Positions 1 to 12,592 of a stretch of DNA of 64,000 bases are shown piece by piece. A program made the position numbers and the translations under genes. The first letter of the stretch is position 1, and every line of letters starts with the position of its first letter. Location: the NCBI RefSeq assembly GCF_015832195.1, contig NC_052019.1, forward strand, positions 42,969,016 to 43,033,015. The letters are read 5' to 3'. Source of the DNA: Motacilla alba alba. Taxonomy: Eukaryota; Chordata; Aves; Passeriformes; Motacillidae. The notes below the pieces were generated by a model, which was given only the letters and a program-made list of their open reading frames with translations, was not told the origin of the DNA and made no database searches.

Positions 1-3000
1 AGCCTTTCATTAGTTCCACATGATAGTTAAGTTGTCACATTTTACAGCTTAATTCTTCTTCTTTAAAGAGTTTTTAGTGAAAAGACAAACCAGCCATCTT
101 CTGCATAACAGTCATTACTCATATAAATACTAAAAATAACATAATTATTTATATGAACACATTAATATTTGTGATAATACAGATCTCCTCCTACCATGGA
201 TTATTGCCTCCCACGGTATTTTCCAAAGAATGCAAGTGAGTTTATTCTAAATTATATCCATTCACTGTTCTTGATGAAAACATAACAATGCAAAATTAAA
301 ATTAAGGAGTAACTTTTGTACTTTTGCTGTTAGTCTTCCCTTTCAGGGAGCTAAGAACTATGAACAGTGTTCCTGATAAAGTGGCCTGAGCTCCCCACTT
401 TTACAATAACACTGTACTGGTTTGTTAATAACTTGTCAGTTGGGAGATGGCTTTGAGGAAAAGGACTTTAAATTGTTGTGGTTTTTTGTTTTTTGGTGTT
501 TTTTTTTTTTTGTGTGTGTGTTTTTTGATATGGTTTGGGGTATTTTTTGGTTGGTTGGTTGGTTTGTTTTGGTTTGGGTTTTTGTTTGGTTTTTTTTAAT
601 GCAGTTTTCTTATTACTGTGTGATGGAGGCTTTCAGCATTTTCCTCATGGAGCACTTTCACATTTCCATCTTATCTCCACCCCATCCTTGCCACAGCATT
701 GTAATTCTCATTTTCTCATGTGTCAAATTTCAAGGTAAAAGCAGAACTTATGTAAGACATTATTCACCAATTATTTGCTGTGATTATTTGCTTTCTTTTT
801 GAAACAAGGAGAATGCAGGCATGTTTGGAAACACTTCAAATATGAGACTTAAGCTCATGAATTACTTACGAACAAGTGTTTGTAGAAAGAAAAATCCCTT
901 AGTTTTTCTCTTCCTCTTATATGGTGATTGCTTTAATATGGACATCGAGTCTCTAGTAATACATTTTATAGCATGATTCTTTGTGCTAGAGCATTAAAAG
1001 CTGCTATGACTTCAACTCAGATTATCCCCTCTTTTAGCCAGAGCAGCCCTTGTGTTGAGAATGCACAAAGAGGGAAGAAAAGGCCTTTGGTTTAAAGCAT
1101 TAAGTTTGATGCTCCTCTTGCTATTCTAAAGAGAATCTGTGGAATCCACATGAATTATAATACATCCAGGTTCTGTGTTTGTGTGTGCCTGAACCTTGTA
1201 GGTGGTTGTATGATCATACATCATTTATCATAATCTAAAGAATGTGACTGCTTGTAACTCAGACTATTTCTTCTAAACTCTTGCTTATGAAAGGTCTAGT
1301 CATCACTCTTCTATATCTGATATTTCTTTATCAAGCCACTTAGCCTAAATACTGCTAAATCTATATAAATTCTTGTAGCATTTACTCATTTTTTACACTG
1401 CTTTTTCGATTCTCATTTTCTAGTGGGTTTTGTGTGCTATTTCATATTTTATCAGTTGTTAAATACTTTATGTATTTGTGCCAGAAGAGGGTGGGATTAT
1501 GTGATAGGTCTTTCATTCCCAGAGTTAAAGCAAAATTTTCTTTTTAATGGTTTCTGTGTGTTAGTCTCCATAACTGATAGCAAGTGACATGGCTCTGTCA
1601 TGCCCTCACTGCCCATGTATTATCAGATATTGTTTCTCTTTTAAATAAATCCCTTTGTTTTCTGTGGGGAGTGGTTTAGAGTAAAGCAAAGTCTCTGAGA
1701 CTGTAAAGTAGCACTGGAGGCTAAAGGGGATTGGGAAATTGAGGTGTGGGATTAGAGAGGGAGCCATGTTCAGAGGCAGTCCTGGAAGAAAATCTAAGTT
1801 GGATGGTGAAGTAGGGAAAGAAGGGGTAAAGTCTGTTGAAATAGGGTTGTGGGGTTAAAGAGAAGCAGGTGAACAGGGGGCAGAGACCACGTGTGGTGGG
1901 AAACCTGAAGTGTCTGTTCAGAAACATTCAGGAGAGGTCAGAGCACCAGGACTTGGTGAAAAGCTTCAGCAGGTAGATGGAAAGTTGGGCCTGAATTTCA
2001 GTAGAGAGGGAGATAATTAAAACTGGCTGCAAAAGAAGATTAAAGACAGCTGGACATAATTAAATTTAAACAGAAAACTTTAATTGCAGTATTTTTAAAA
2101 TTTAATGAATACTAAATCTATTATTTTGTTTGCTGTCAAATTTATGTTTGACATAAGTAAGTAGTTAGAGGAGCACTTTGATTTAATGTATGTTGCTTTG
2201 ACCACTTTACACTGAACAAACTATATTAATTGATCATTAAAGCATATTGAGATAGTGAAAAAAGAGCAGGATAATTTCTAATACAACCAAAACTTTGCAT
2301 GTGCTGCTCTGTTGAATGTTGTCAGAGCTTTGCTGGGAGGTTAATAGTAAAGCAGGAGCAAAGAATCTTTTTGGCTGCTGTTTTGTTCTGGAGCTTGGAG
2401 CTGTAAACATAATGGAGTTGACTTAGAGATTTGAGGTGTGGATATGTTTGGAATAAGCAGTTTATCATTCTTAGAAAAAGCATGTGTTCTTGTAGAATGA
2501 GTTACATTGTTTATGATGTATTTTATTTTGAAGAAAAGCTACTGAAAGTTTTTAAATCTCTATTTCAGTCTTGTTCTAATCAACATATGTGCTGATGAAA
2601 TACAGAAGGTTTTTTATTTGCTTAATCTGTGCAATGTATTCAACACAGTTTTGTGACTCCATTACTTTGATCATGTTTGCTGTCCTTTATAGTGCAGCAG
2701 AATTATTCTGTAACTTGCATTTAAAGCTCATAACTTTAATTAAATTTGTTGCTTTATCTGAATTATTTTAACTTTGTTAAGTCCATGCATGAGAATAATT
2801 ATACCATATTGTACAATTGTACCACTACCATAAACTATAAAAGAAGGTGGTAGATTCTTCATTTGATTTTTGTATTTCAGTTATTGCATGTTGGCTGCTT
2901 TGGTTTGTTACTTAGCTATTGTTCAAAATCCTTCCCATGTACAAACTGTGTACCCAATAATCAGACCAATATATTAACTGTTTTCTTAAACACATCATGT

Positions 3001-6000
3001 ATGTCTCTTGCTCGTAGTGTTTTGCAACGTTTGCTATCATGGCCGTAACTCAGACACTTTTCTTTAGTAAAACATGGTTCACAGTCTCAGTGTTAACTCT
3101 GTTATTTATTTATTTATACCTGCTTGATTCTGCATGCAAATCCCCTTCCCATGCATGTTTTCTCAAATGGGCTTAGGAGGCCTTAGATGGCCTGGCTTGT
3201 TAGGTGTATTTGCCCTTGTGTGGTAGTTTGGGCTTGGATCAAGTGCACCTTTTAAAGCCTAATTCCTGACTGTCCATGCCTGCTTCCCTATAGAATGGGT
3301 TGAAGCACGGCTGTCCCAGAACACCTTCTGGGTGAAACTAACGCAGAACGTGTGCTCCAGCTGTGAGGGCCATCTTGGGCTTGGGAGAGGGTCTGGGAAT
3401 AAATCCCTTCCTCTCCCCAGAGCTGCTCTGGGTGCTGTGTCTCCTTTGCACCTCTGCCCCTACAGTGCTGCACTGCTTGCTTTTGAGGACCAATGCACCA
3501 GGGCTGTTTGTGGGCACAGTGTGCTTATAAGGGTCTTGTACTTCTTCTTCAGAAGGTAGATTTGGATGTTAAGATCTTAGGTGGGACGCTTGGGTGGGAT
3601 GTCCCTATTTTGCTTTCTATTTAACTCAATTCAGTATTGCACAGTTAAACAATGCAATAAAAAGCTCAGATATATTACGGTGTTAAGATTTAGTCAAATA
3701 TCTACAGAAATTTTGGTGTTCGTTCAATTGTCTTTGTCCACTAAATCTGTAATCTCAAAAGATTTGTTCTAGGAGCACCCACTGGCCATAAATCATATTG
3801 TGTCTGTAGCTTACTGTCTTTTCACTACATGCTGTCATGATACTTTGGTTAGTATCCAAGTCAGTCTAATACATTAATTTCCAAGTTAATTCTTTAAAAC
3901 CTTTTCACAATCTGTTATATTCTGTTAAAAAACAAACCCCACCACATCCCAACCTTCACCTCTCTACTTCCACCTCATTTTCTTTTCTCTTTATAGTTTC
4001 AAGTAATAAAAATGGAGAAATAAAAACAAGCAGTACTGATGGAAATTTCATCTGCCCAAAGTTATGTGGGTTTTTAGGTTAAAAATATTTAACGACTTTT
4101 TAATCTGTATTAGCAGGATAGAAATATTTCAACAGTAAAGCAGGAAATGAAGTGGTCATCCTCGCAGTACAGAATGCAACCTGTTGTGGCAGATAACCCT
4201 GAGCAGTTTTCCTTTTATCTTCTAGTATTGCTTGGCATTTCTTTTTTTGAGCAAGTGTTGTTCATATTTATTTTTATAATCTATCTTCTGTGAAAATGTA
4301 ATGGATAAAGCTGAAGAATTATGCTTAAACAGCATTTAATGTTCAGTAGAGGTGGGGGCTGCATGCAGTCTTCAACAGAGATGTGGGATGCCTTCATCAG
4401 CTCTGAGCTTACTGTTGGATCAGTCTGGAGCTCTCCATTTTGCTTAGGCATTTCTTGCATTTCGTTTTCTCATACAATGCAAGTGTTAAGGAACTTACCT
4501 GGAAATTGCCAAGTTAGATTCATTGACCAAGTTTAGTGAGTTTTGCGTGCTTATGCAAAGTCATGCCGCTTGCATTGCTATATTTTGGTGTCTGTCTGAA
4601 AAAAGAATCTTTGTGGTCTGTGACAGGTAGGAAAAACAACAGCTTTCCTCAGTGGTTCTTCTGGTTTTTAGTTGATTTGAGTAATTTTGGTCTCTGACTG
4701 TATAAATGAAAGAGACACTGTACTAGCTGAAAACACATAATTTCAGTTCTTTGGAAGTTGATTTGTAAATACACTTCTTCCTGCAAAATAATAATCCTTC
4801 CTTATTCCTATCTACCTTATATATGGAAATAATTGTATCTTGTGTATTAGCTGACAGTAGTTAATTCTGAAAGCACTTACATGACAGAAGGCAGCTTTAA
4901 TGTTTCAAATCTCTCAGATAATGTACATCCATCTGTTCTTTAGCAAAAGCGTCACCTCTCTGCATACTGATGATTTCTGATGTAGCACTGCTTGTAATTA
5001 AATTTTGATAATGTATTTTACAGGCTTCTTGAAAAAACAAATTGAGTTTATTCATGCAAATGCAGAGTAAAATGGAAATTGCTAACGACTAAAGCTAATT
5101 TCATTAACTGATGGTCACTCAAAACTGTAGGAATAATTAAAAATATATACTACTACTAGTGTACATTTTTAATTGGCTGGAATTTCATTTGGGTATAATA
5201 ACAGTAACAACAGTGATTTTTTGTCACTTAAACATTTAGTATATTCTTGCATTTGATTACTTTAATGTTTCAAAGCTGACCTTTTATGTTGGTTGCTTAC
5301 AGAAACAAATTAGAAGTATGAATTAAATTATTAAAACAAATGCAGCATTTGCAGTTTTATCAAGTACATACTGAACCAGTAATTGCATATATAATGCTAC
5401 TGATACTGAAAAAATGCAATGAAACTTTTAAGCTACACCCATGGCTACTTAGAGAAACATTTGTAATAGAAACTAGAATTTCTAGATTGAGGAGACATAA
5501 ACCTCTTTTTAAAATTTTTTTTTAACTACTGATTTTTACATTATTTAGTGATTCAACTTTCCAAGTTGAGAAAATATGGTGTGGTATTGTTTCATTGATA
5601 ATGCCCAAACTATGTAGCAAGCCTGATACATAAGTTGTATTACCATCAGATGATATATGCAACTAAATTTGACTTTTGATGAAATGTTGTTATTAAACAT
5701 CCCTCCCACATGCTCAGGTTTCTGAGCTTTGGGGAAAGATGTTAAATGAAAACATTTCTCTTAGAGTGCACTCTTTGTGGCATCTTTCTTAAATGCTCCT
5801 TACTGTACACAGAAAAATAAACACATTTGCTTTTGCTACCACTTGAATATGAAAACACAGACATTAGCTTCTGGTTTGGGTCACATGCACCCAAGTGTCC
5901 TAAAGCTTTTTTCCCATGGAAAAATCAAGAGTTGGCACAGTGTCTGCTTCCTTCCATTGAATGTGTGGTGCTTAATTGTCTTTTAGTGTTAGCTTCTCAT

Positions 6001-7731
6001 TTACTGATCGGAACTTAATGGGTACTTTCTTTGAACACATATTTCAGTGACTGATCTTACAAAGTTTTGTTTGGAGGAATCATCACCTGGGTAGATATGT
6101 GGAAATGTGAGAACCCTGTCTTTGGGATGTAAGTAGTGTTTCCCTGAGGAAGAAAGGTGCAGAGAAGTGCAGAATCCCAGCTATGAATCCTCCTCAGAGG
6201 AAGAGTGGAAAAACACCTGTAAATGTGTTTTTGTGTCTTTTATGGTACAGCACACTGAAAATCACAGTACAGCTATGGTTTCTGGTGCTTTGTTCCCTAC
6301 TAACCAGTAAGGTGAATGTTTTTGCAATGGAGCAAAGTTGGGGTTTATATGTTCCCTGTCCATCATATAAGGCCCTAGGTTTTTTGTAAAACAAACAAAC
6401 AAAAAACTATAAGAGGTAGGTGAGTTAAGAAAAAGGAGGGGGTGATGGTGGTGGTGAGGGAGGTTCAGAGATTATCATCCTGTGCTGAAGTACTCATGGA
6501 AACATCCTTTACTGCTCCTACTCCAAGGAGACTCAGAAGTTGTGCTCCTGTGCAGTATTTGTGGTGTTGTGCTTCCTGAATCTCTCTCTCCCCATGTGGC
6601 CCGCTGAGCGTCTGGGGTGGGCTGTGGGCTCCTGAGGACAGTGGCTCTATACACAATGACAAAGCTAATTTCTCTCTGCACACACTTTCATGTACTGCTT
6701 TCAGAGCCTGTGAGTCTGACTGCTTGTTGAGTTATGGCTGAATTCATCCACTCAACACATCGCTTGAATCTAGGGAAACCAGAGTCTGGATGGGCCAGCC
6801 TCAAAGGCTATATAGCTGGAAATCTGGTACCAAATTTAATAATGAATCAGTCTGTGTTATAGCCTCCTGTTCTTATATATTGCTTGGAGGCACGTGGGTA
6901 GCTGAATGCATGAATAATTTGGAAATTGCATTAGTATTTTTCAGTTTCTATTGAAATGCACCTAGTTTTGGTCTTTTTTAACATCTCAGAGATTCATTTA
7001 ACAATTATTGTAGCTTCTTAGACTTTGGAGAATTTTACTACTCCTTCAAAAAACCCCATAACTACTAACAGTCTATTTTTTTCTAGGTGAGATGTGTGCC
7101 ATTTCTGGGCCACACAGGTTGCCTAGTAATGTCTGCTTTTGACCACTGGGCATCTCTCTGGCCAACTTAGGACTTGGCAGTGATAAGGCTGTATTCTTTA
7201 ATGGGTGTTCTCTTCTTTATTAATCTAAAAGGAAATTAGAGTAACAAAAAATGAAGCTTTCAATTATATCTGAAAATATGCTGATCTTAATGCGTAAGAC
7301 CAAAAGCAGTTTGGCTTTTTTTTAAATAATATACAAAGTCTGTAATCAAATGAGAGGGAAAATAAATGCCATTGGAAATGATCCCTGTACAGTTTTTTGC
7401 AAGTAATATTGTGTACTTGTATCTTCTTTTAACACGAATGTTAATGGTTCTTGTGCATTCTCTAGAAGGGCATCTAGTTCTTCTGAATTTCTCTGAATCT
7501 GGTGCTTAAAGAGACTATGATCAGACTGTTTGACAGAACAAGTAATTCTCTTGCTAGAAAGTTGCCTGAAGTTTTTTTTAGTTTATCTAGTGGTGTATCA
7601 AGAAGAAATTATTCCTTGTTTCCCGGGAGTTTTTAGTTGCCAGGAAAAATACAACTAAATAGATTTTTACTGCTTTATCTAATAAAAAAAAGTAATATTT
7701 GTCATTTTCCACTTTTTCTTTATCTCCTTAG
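1..7731. other. Non-coding sequence upstream of FBXW7 alpha exon (intron)
   Basis: No coding exon could be supported in this stretch. Because the exon at 7732 begins at a good splice acceptor, at least the right-hand part must be an intron whose upstream (5' UTR) exon is either further left or not recognisable here. The sequence is AT-rich with scattered short homopolymers. A relatively GC-rich patch lies at about 3200-3560 and a purine-rich patch at about 1720-1990; neither matched a repeat or gene I know. The open frames present are short, lack splice signals and look like chance. Confidence 0.6.
475..600. repeat. T/G-rich low-complexity tract
   Basis: This segment is almost purely T and G on the + strand, with a long T run, a short (GT)n run and four tandem copies of GGTT. 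It is a simple low-complexity tract. The open frames that run through it, rich in Phe, Trp, Val and Gly, are products of this composition and not genes. Confidence 0.85.
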
Positions 7732-7800
7732 AATGTGAAAGCATTTGCATCTTCAGATAGCCTAGCCAAGGTCCAAGAAGTAGCAAGCTGGCTTTTGGAA
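7732..7800 (+). other. FBXW7: Open in-frame segment of the FBXW7 alpha exon before the ATG
   Basis: The acceptor AG is at 7730-7731, preceded by a pyrimidine-rich tract (about 7700-7729). The 69 bases from there to the alpha start codon are open in the same frame as the protein (23 codons, beginning AATGTG and ending CTTTTGGAA). An in-frame TAG overlaps the acceptor itself, so the frame opens exactly at the exon edge. There is no ATG in frame in this segment. It is either 5' UTR, as for canonical alpha mRNA, or coding for an N-terminal extension if an upstream exon supplies a start. The residues (KVQEVASWLLE) look amphipathic and protein-like, but coding use is not shown by the sequence alone. 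Confidence 0.6.
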
Positions 7801-8289
7801 ATGAATCAGGAACTGCTCTCTGTGGGCAGCAAGAGGCGACGAACTGGTGGATCTCTTCGAGGTAATGCTTCCTCAAGCCAAGTAGATGAGGAGCAGATGA
7901 ATCGGGTCGTAGAAGAGGAGGAGCAGCAGCAAAGACGACAACAAGAGGAGCAGCACATTGGGAGGAATGGGGAGATAGGAGGAGAAGAACCTGGATTTGA
8001 TGACAGGCATGAGTCTCAGCAGGAGCAGTTAGAAGAAAATAATAATAGACTTATTACAGTGGACGAGGATTCCACTTGTAACCAAGAGGAAGATGACGAT
8101 GAACATGCTGGCGATCAAGAGGAGGAGGTGGAAGAGGAGGAGGAAATGGACCAGGACAGTGATGATTTTGATCAGTCTGATGACAGCAGTAGAGAAGATG
8201 AACATGCTAACAGTAATAGCGTCACAAATTCCAATAGCCTCATGGACTTGCCCATTCACCAGTCATCGCCATTCTACATGAAGACAAAG
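7801..8289 (+). CDS. FBXW7: FBXW7 alpha-isoform first coding exon (N-terminal 163 residues, partial gene)
   Basis: FBXW7 is the substrate-recognition subunit of an SCF (SKP1-CUL1-F-box) ubiquitin ligase that targets phosphorylated cyclin E, MYC, NOTCH and JUN for degradation. The alpha isoform is nucleoplasmic. This exon encodes only the alpha-specific N terminus. It opens MNQELLSVGS followed by the basic cluster KRRR (residues 11-14), part of the alpha nuclear localisation signal; Ser10 and Ser18, known phosphosites in the human protein, are present. Residues 27-53 are Glu/Gln-rich, 88-134 very acidic, and 138-146 Asn/Ser-rich. The human alpha-specific part is 167 residues by recollection, so 163 is close to full length. 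The donor GTGAGA follows at 8290, and 489 bases gives phase 0, as needed to join exons shared with other isoforms. The F-box and WD40 repeats are absent here. The antisense open frame at 8029-8259 is a shadow. Confidence 0.95.
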
Positions 8290-11200
8290 GTGAGAATTTT
8301 TTTGTGCTCTTAATCCTCATTAACTTTGGATTTTGGAAAAAAAAAGGCATTGAGCATAAACTAAAGTTTTACAATGAAGCAAACATTTTATTTCCTAAAG
8401 AGCTTACAGTTAAGGATTTCTGTAGTCCACAAAAATTATGCTGTTTTAGCTGTTAATAATATAAATATTTGCATGCATTTGACATGAGCAAATACCCCTG
8501 TATCATTTAAGGAATAGCATTTGATGACTATGGTCAAAATACCAAGATGTTTCTTTATAAATATTTTTACATAAGACCCTCCTGGCGTTATTTATGCTAT
8601 TTTCCTTCTCCAAGTGGGCTAGAAGGGAAGGTAAGCAATCATACAAGTCTTGTGTTCTCAGACAAGATCTGGTTCATTTAGGTGAAAACACTGTAATGAA
8701 AAAGTAGGGTGGAATATTATAGAAACATGAAGTTCTTCCTGCTGGCCTGCTGAGTTCCTTGACAAAATAGAGATTTTTAAAAGTGCGATAGCCAGTCATT
8801 CAGTTAGGAAGTCATTACATAATGTCTTATTGCCTCCTGCTTGTGAGGACCTTGAACCTTTGTGCTGGTTGTTGAAAACTTCAGATTTGCAATAAGAATC
8901 TGGAAATTAATCTTCATACTTTTATTTCTACTTATATCACCTAACATTTTAGATGAAAAAGAAGTTACTGGGTTATTGGTTGCAGTGTACATTTGTAGTT
9001 GACTAGGTTTTCTAATGTCTTTGGGAAGGAGGAATTCCATTAACTCTTTGGAGCAGCAAAATAATGAAAGCAGTGATATTGACTAGTAAGAAAGAGGAGC
9101 AGGCTAGTGTTCTGGGAGAATGTTCTTTCTAAGTCTATGGACTGATTTATTTTTCTTACTCATTAATTGTTAATAGAACACCTAGCCTCCTCTCACCTTT
9201 CAAAAAACAAAAACTCCTCAAACTTTTAAATTTTACTTAAAAATAGTTAAAACCTGATGTAAAATAAAACCATAAAAAAAAAGTTAACATAAGTTAACAG
9301 GTTGACTATGAGCATAAATGTATAGAGATGGATAATCAGTCTTCAAGATGCCCCTGAACAGGTAAATAGGGTGAATATTTGCTTCTGGAATCTACAGCAA
9401 TGTTTTTGTTAATAATGATAGTATGCAATTCACTTCCATGTTTAAAGTATCTCAGTTAACATATTTGATTTTTGAAAAGTTGTAATGTTGTCACAAGAGT
9501 TTTTTATATAATCTTATATTTATAATTCCACTCTTCAGGGTACAGAAGTATATGCTTTCTAATTTGGAGTGAAATACTGTCGTATTTCATATAAGTTAAT
9601 TAGATTTTACTACTGAAATCCTTGGTGTAATTTCAACACATTGGTTTTCCTGTATTTAGTATATTTTGCTGAGTATCATATAACAACTTGCATCCAACAT
9701 GGACAATAATTAATGTGGGAAATTCTAATACTCAAAATTATGTTTTTAAGTCTCTGAATTGGAAACTTGTTGAAGTGCTTTGTAAGTAACTGTACTCAAA
9801 TTATGTACAGACAGAGCAGAGCATAATTTTCAGTGGTGGCCAACTCTGAAGCTTTTTTTTATTGATTTTAATAATGAATGTAGCATTTTCTTTCTTTTCT
9901 TGAGGCGTATTTGACATGAACTGAAACAAGCCAGTTTAGCCTGAAGGAAGATGTCTGAAAGATCTTTGTACAGATACAAAATTTCTGTGCGGTCTGATAG
10001 TTGCTCTGCCTGTTTGATGCATGGCTGGCTTTTTGTCTGTGCTCTGTCCCCAGGCTGTGCTTCTGCCAGAACTGTTGGGCAGCGAGGGAGCAAACCATAT
10101 TTGGGATTTTTTTTCATGGTGCAGCTTGTTTTAGGAAGTTTCAACTGTGTGCCTAAAGTATCAGCACAGGTTAGAAAGCTGCTTGAGCTGGCACTGCTCA
10201 GCATGATGGTTACACATTAGAACCGACAACATGCAACATTAATGTTACCAATTCTTTAATAAACCAATATTTAACCAGAGGAGCACATTCTGTGTTACAA
10301 AGTGTTGTGGAAATACATCTGTGAGGGCATGGATGAATTACCAGAGTAAAAATCAGCATGACTAATGAATATGCTGCTTTTGAGAAGAAAAGGGAGTGTT
10401 AGCAGACTCATCAGCTATATTTACAAGTGATTTCTCCTTCTACCTGTTGAGGATAGAGTCATCCTGGGAGACTTGAACCTGATGGACTTATTTTTAGCTT
10501 TTCAGACATGGTTCTCAGTGTTTGTAGTCAATTACAGTTCTCATAACCCTGGCTGAATTACCTTGCTGTGTGCTGAACTCTGTGAAACTTGCTTTGTGCC
10601 TGCATGATGGCTGCATGCCCTACGGCCTGTCTGTGTGTCAGATGTACACCTGGCTCCTCAGAAGCATTCCTGATGCAACACAGTTTGTTCTGCTTGTACA
10701 TATGGCCAGCACACTTTCACCACTACCAAATACCAAGACATAATAGTGAGGCTGAACAAAATAGCAACTGCTACTACTGTAGGTGTTTTGCAGCTCATCT
10801 TAGTTTTTTTCATATCTCTGTTCTTTGTCCTTTTTCTTCCTTTCCTCAGAAACTACTGAATAGAGTCTTTCTCTATTCTGATTTTTTTTTTTCTGTTTGT
10901 TGACCTGCAGAATCCTGTGTGGCTAAGGAAGAAAATGTCATATTTCCCCCATAACACCACAGTGTACCCTGCTTGGGTTTGCTGCCTGTCACCTTAGTAG
11001 CAGCAAGCATACTGTGTTCTAACAGATATATAAAAATGTATGAAAATATTTGCCTCATACTACTGCTCTGTGCAAATAACTGATATAATTGCTGCCATAA
11101 TGTTGTGAAAATGTTATGAGTAAAGGGCATGGGCACTTGAAATGAGAAGGCTGGTGGTTCAGGAGGGACTTCATTGCATTCACCAGCACCACACAGGAAT

Positions 11201-11649
11201 CCAGAAGGATCCTTGTGGTTACCTTCCATGATTTCCTGCATAAAATATTAGGCTGCTCTGTATCGACTTCTGTGCAAGCTAAAGCTTATTTTTTTGAAAA
11301 ATGTCACTGTTTGAAACCAGGAAACTGTGCAGCAAGGCAAATCTCTCTCAAGCCTAGTTTAATAGTCTGTTAGTTATCATCAATGTTTAAACTTCTCCAC
11401 CTTTACTCTGCCTTCTTCCTGTTGTCTGACTTTCTCTATTACAATTTTGTTTTATTTTCATGTTGTATTGAAGAGCTGTTTAACAAATGGGTTTTTTCTC
11501 CCCATATGTTAAGCAATCAAGTTATTCCCTAAAAGATCTCTTAAAGGTAAATAATAAGGACAATGTGTCCATTGGGCATATTTTTCTATTTTTTGTTCTT
11601 GTTATGATACTTCTCTGAGCACTCTGGTGTTGGAACATTTCTCTTGAAT
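8290..11649. other. FBXW7: FBXW7 intron, first part
   Basis: This is intron between the alpha exon and later exons. It is AT-rich with no splice-bounded coding segment that I could support. Two sites near 9283-9299 repeat GTTAAC in tandem (GTTAACATAAGTTAAC), resembling half-sites for HNF1-type factors, but this is weak. Open frames at 9830-10220 and 10589-11241 have no recognisable domain, overlap each other on both strands and are treated as chance. Confidence 0.6.
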
Positions 11650-12592
11650 CACAGATGTCTTTATATCTTGATCAACAATCTGGATGAGGGGATCGAGTAC
11701 ACCCTCAGTCAGTTTGCAGGTGACATCTAGTTGGTTGGGAGTGTTGCTCTGCTGGAGGGCTGGAAGGCTCCACAGTGGGATCTGCACAGGCTGGATTGAT
11801 GGGCCAAAGCCAACTCTGTGAGGCTCAACAAGGCCAAGTGCCAGATCCTGCTCTTGGCTCACATCAGCCACATACAGTGCTACAGGCTTGGGCAGAGTGG
11901 CTGGAAAGCTGCACAGCAGAAAAGGACCTGGGGGTGCTGCTGGAGAGCAGCTGATCATGAGCAAGCGTGTGCCCAGGTGGCCAAGAAGGCCAATGGATGC
12001 TGGCCTGTAGCAGCAATGGTGTGACCAGCAGGACCAGGGCAGTGATTGTCCCCATGTACTCGTCACTGGTAAGGCCACACCTCAAATCCTGTGGTCTGTT
12101 CTGGGCCCCTCACTACAGGGAAGGACATTGAGGGGCTGGAATGAGTCCAGAGAAGGGTAATGAGGTTGGTGAAGGGTCTGGAGCACAAGTCCTTTGAGCA
12201 GCAGCTGAGGGAGCTGGAGTTGTTTAGCTCAGAGGAGGCTCAGGAGAGACCTTATCACTCTCTACAAATACCTGAAAGGAGGATGTAGCCAGGTGAGGGT
12301 TGGCCTCTTCTCCTAGCTAACAAGTGATAAAACATGAGGAATTGGCCTGAAGTTGCACTAGGGGAGATTTAGATTGGATATTAGGATATACTCCTTGCAG
12401 GAAAGGGTTGTCAAACACTGGAACAGGCTCCTCGGGGAGGAGGTTGAGTTAACATCCTTGGAGGTATTTAAAAGACATGTAGATGTGGCACCTAGGGACA
12501 TGGTTTAGTGTTTGACTTACAGTAGTGTTAGATTAATGGTTGAACTTGATGATCTTAAGAGACCTTTTCCAACCTAAATGATTCCATCATAA
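11650..12592 (+). mobile_element. CR1 LINE fragment, 3' part, degenerate
   Basis: This is a 5'-truncated CR1 (chicken repeat 1) non-LTR retrotransposon in + orientation. The left part is the decayed reverse-transcriptase C-terminal region: about 11671-11700 reads INNLDEGIE in one frame, a hallmark of CR1 polymerases, and the piece at 11975-12000 reads VAKKANG, another CR1 signature. Frameshifts and stops break the frame throughout. The right part holds the typical CR1 3' segment (GGACATGGTTTAGTG near 12496, then a block ending CCAACCTAAATGATTCCAT near 12588). CR1 has no poly(A) tail and ends in a short tandem repeat of 8-mers; here only about one and a half units remain. The element is inactive. 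The open frames on both strands at 11602-12085 come from it. Left edge is approximate. Confidence 0.9.

Noticed and set aside
422..802. 126-codon open frame rich in Phe, Trp and Val
   Set aside because: It is driven by the T/G low-complexity tract at 475-600, with no domain or splice signal.
8029..8259. 76-codon minus-strand open frame across the alpha exon
   Set aside because: It is the antisense of the acidic, Glu/Asp-rich FBXW7 segment; such composition suppresses stops on the opposite strand.
11602..12085. Open frames of up to 158 codons on both strands
   Set aside because: They fall inside the degenerate CR1 element, and the longest is antisense to it.
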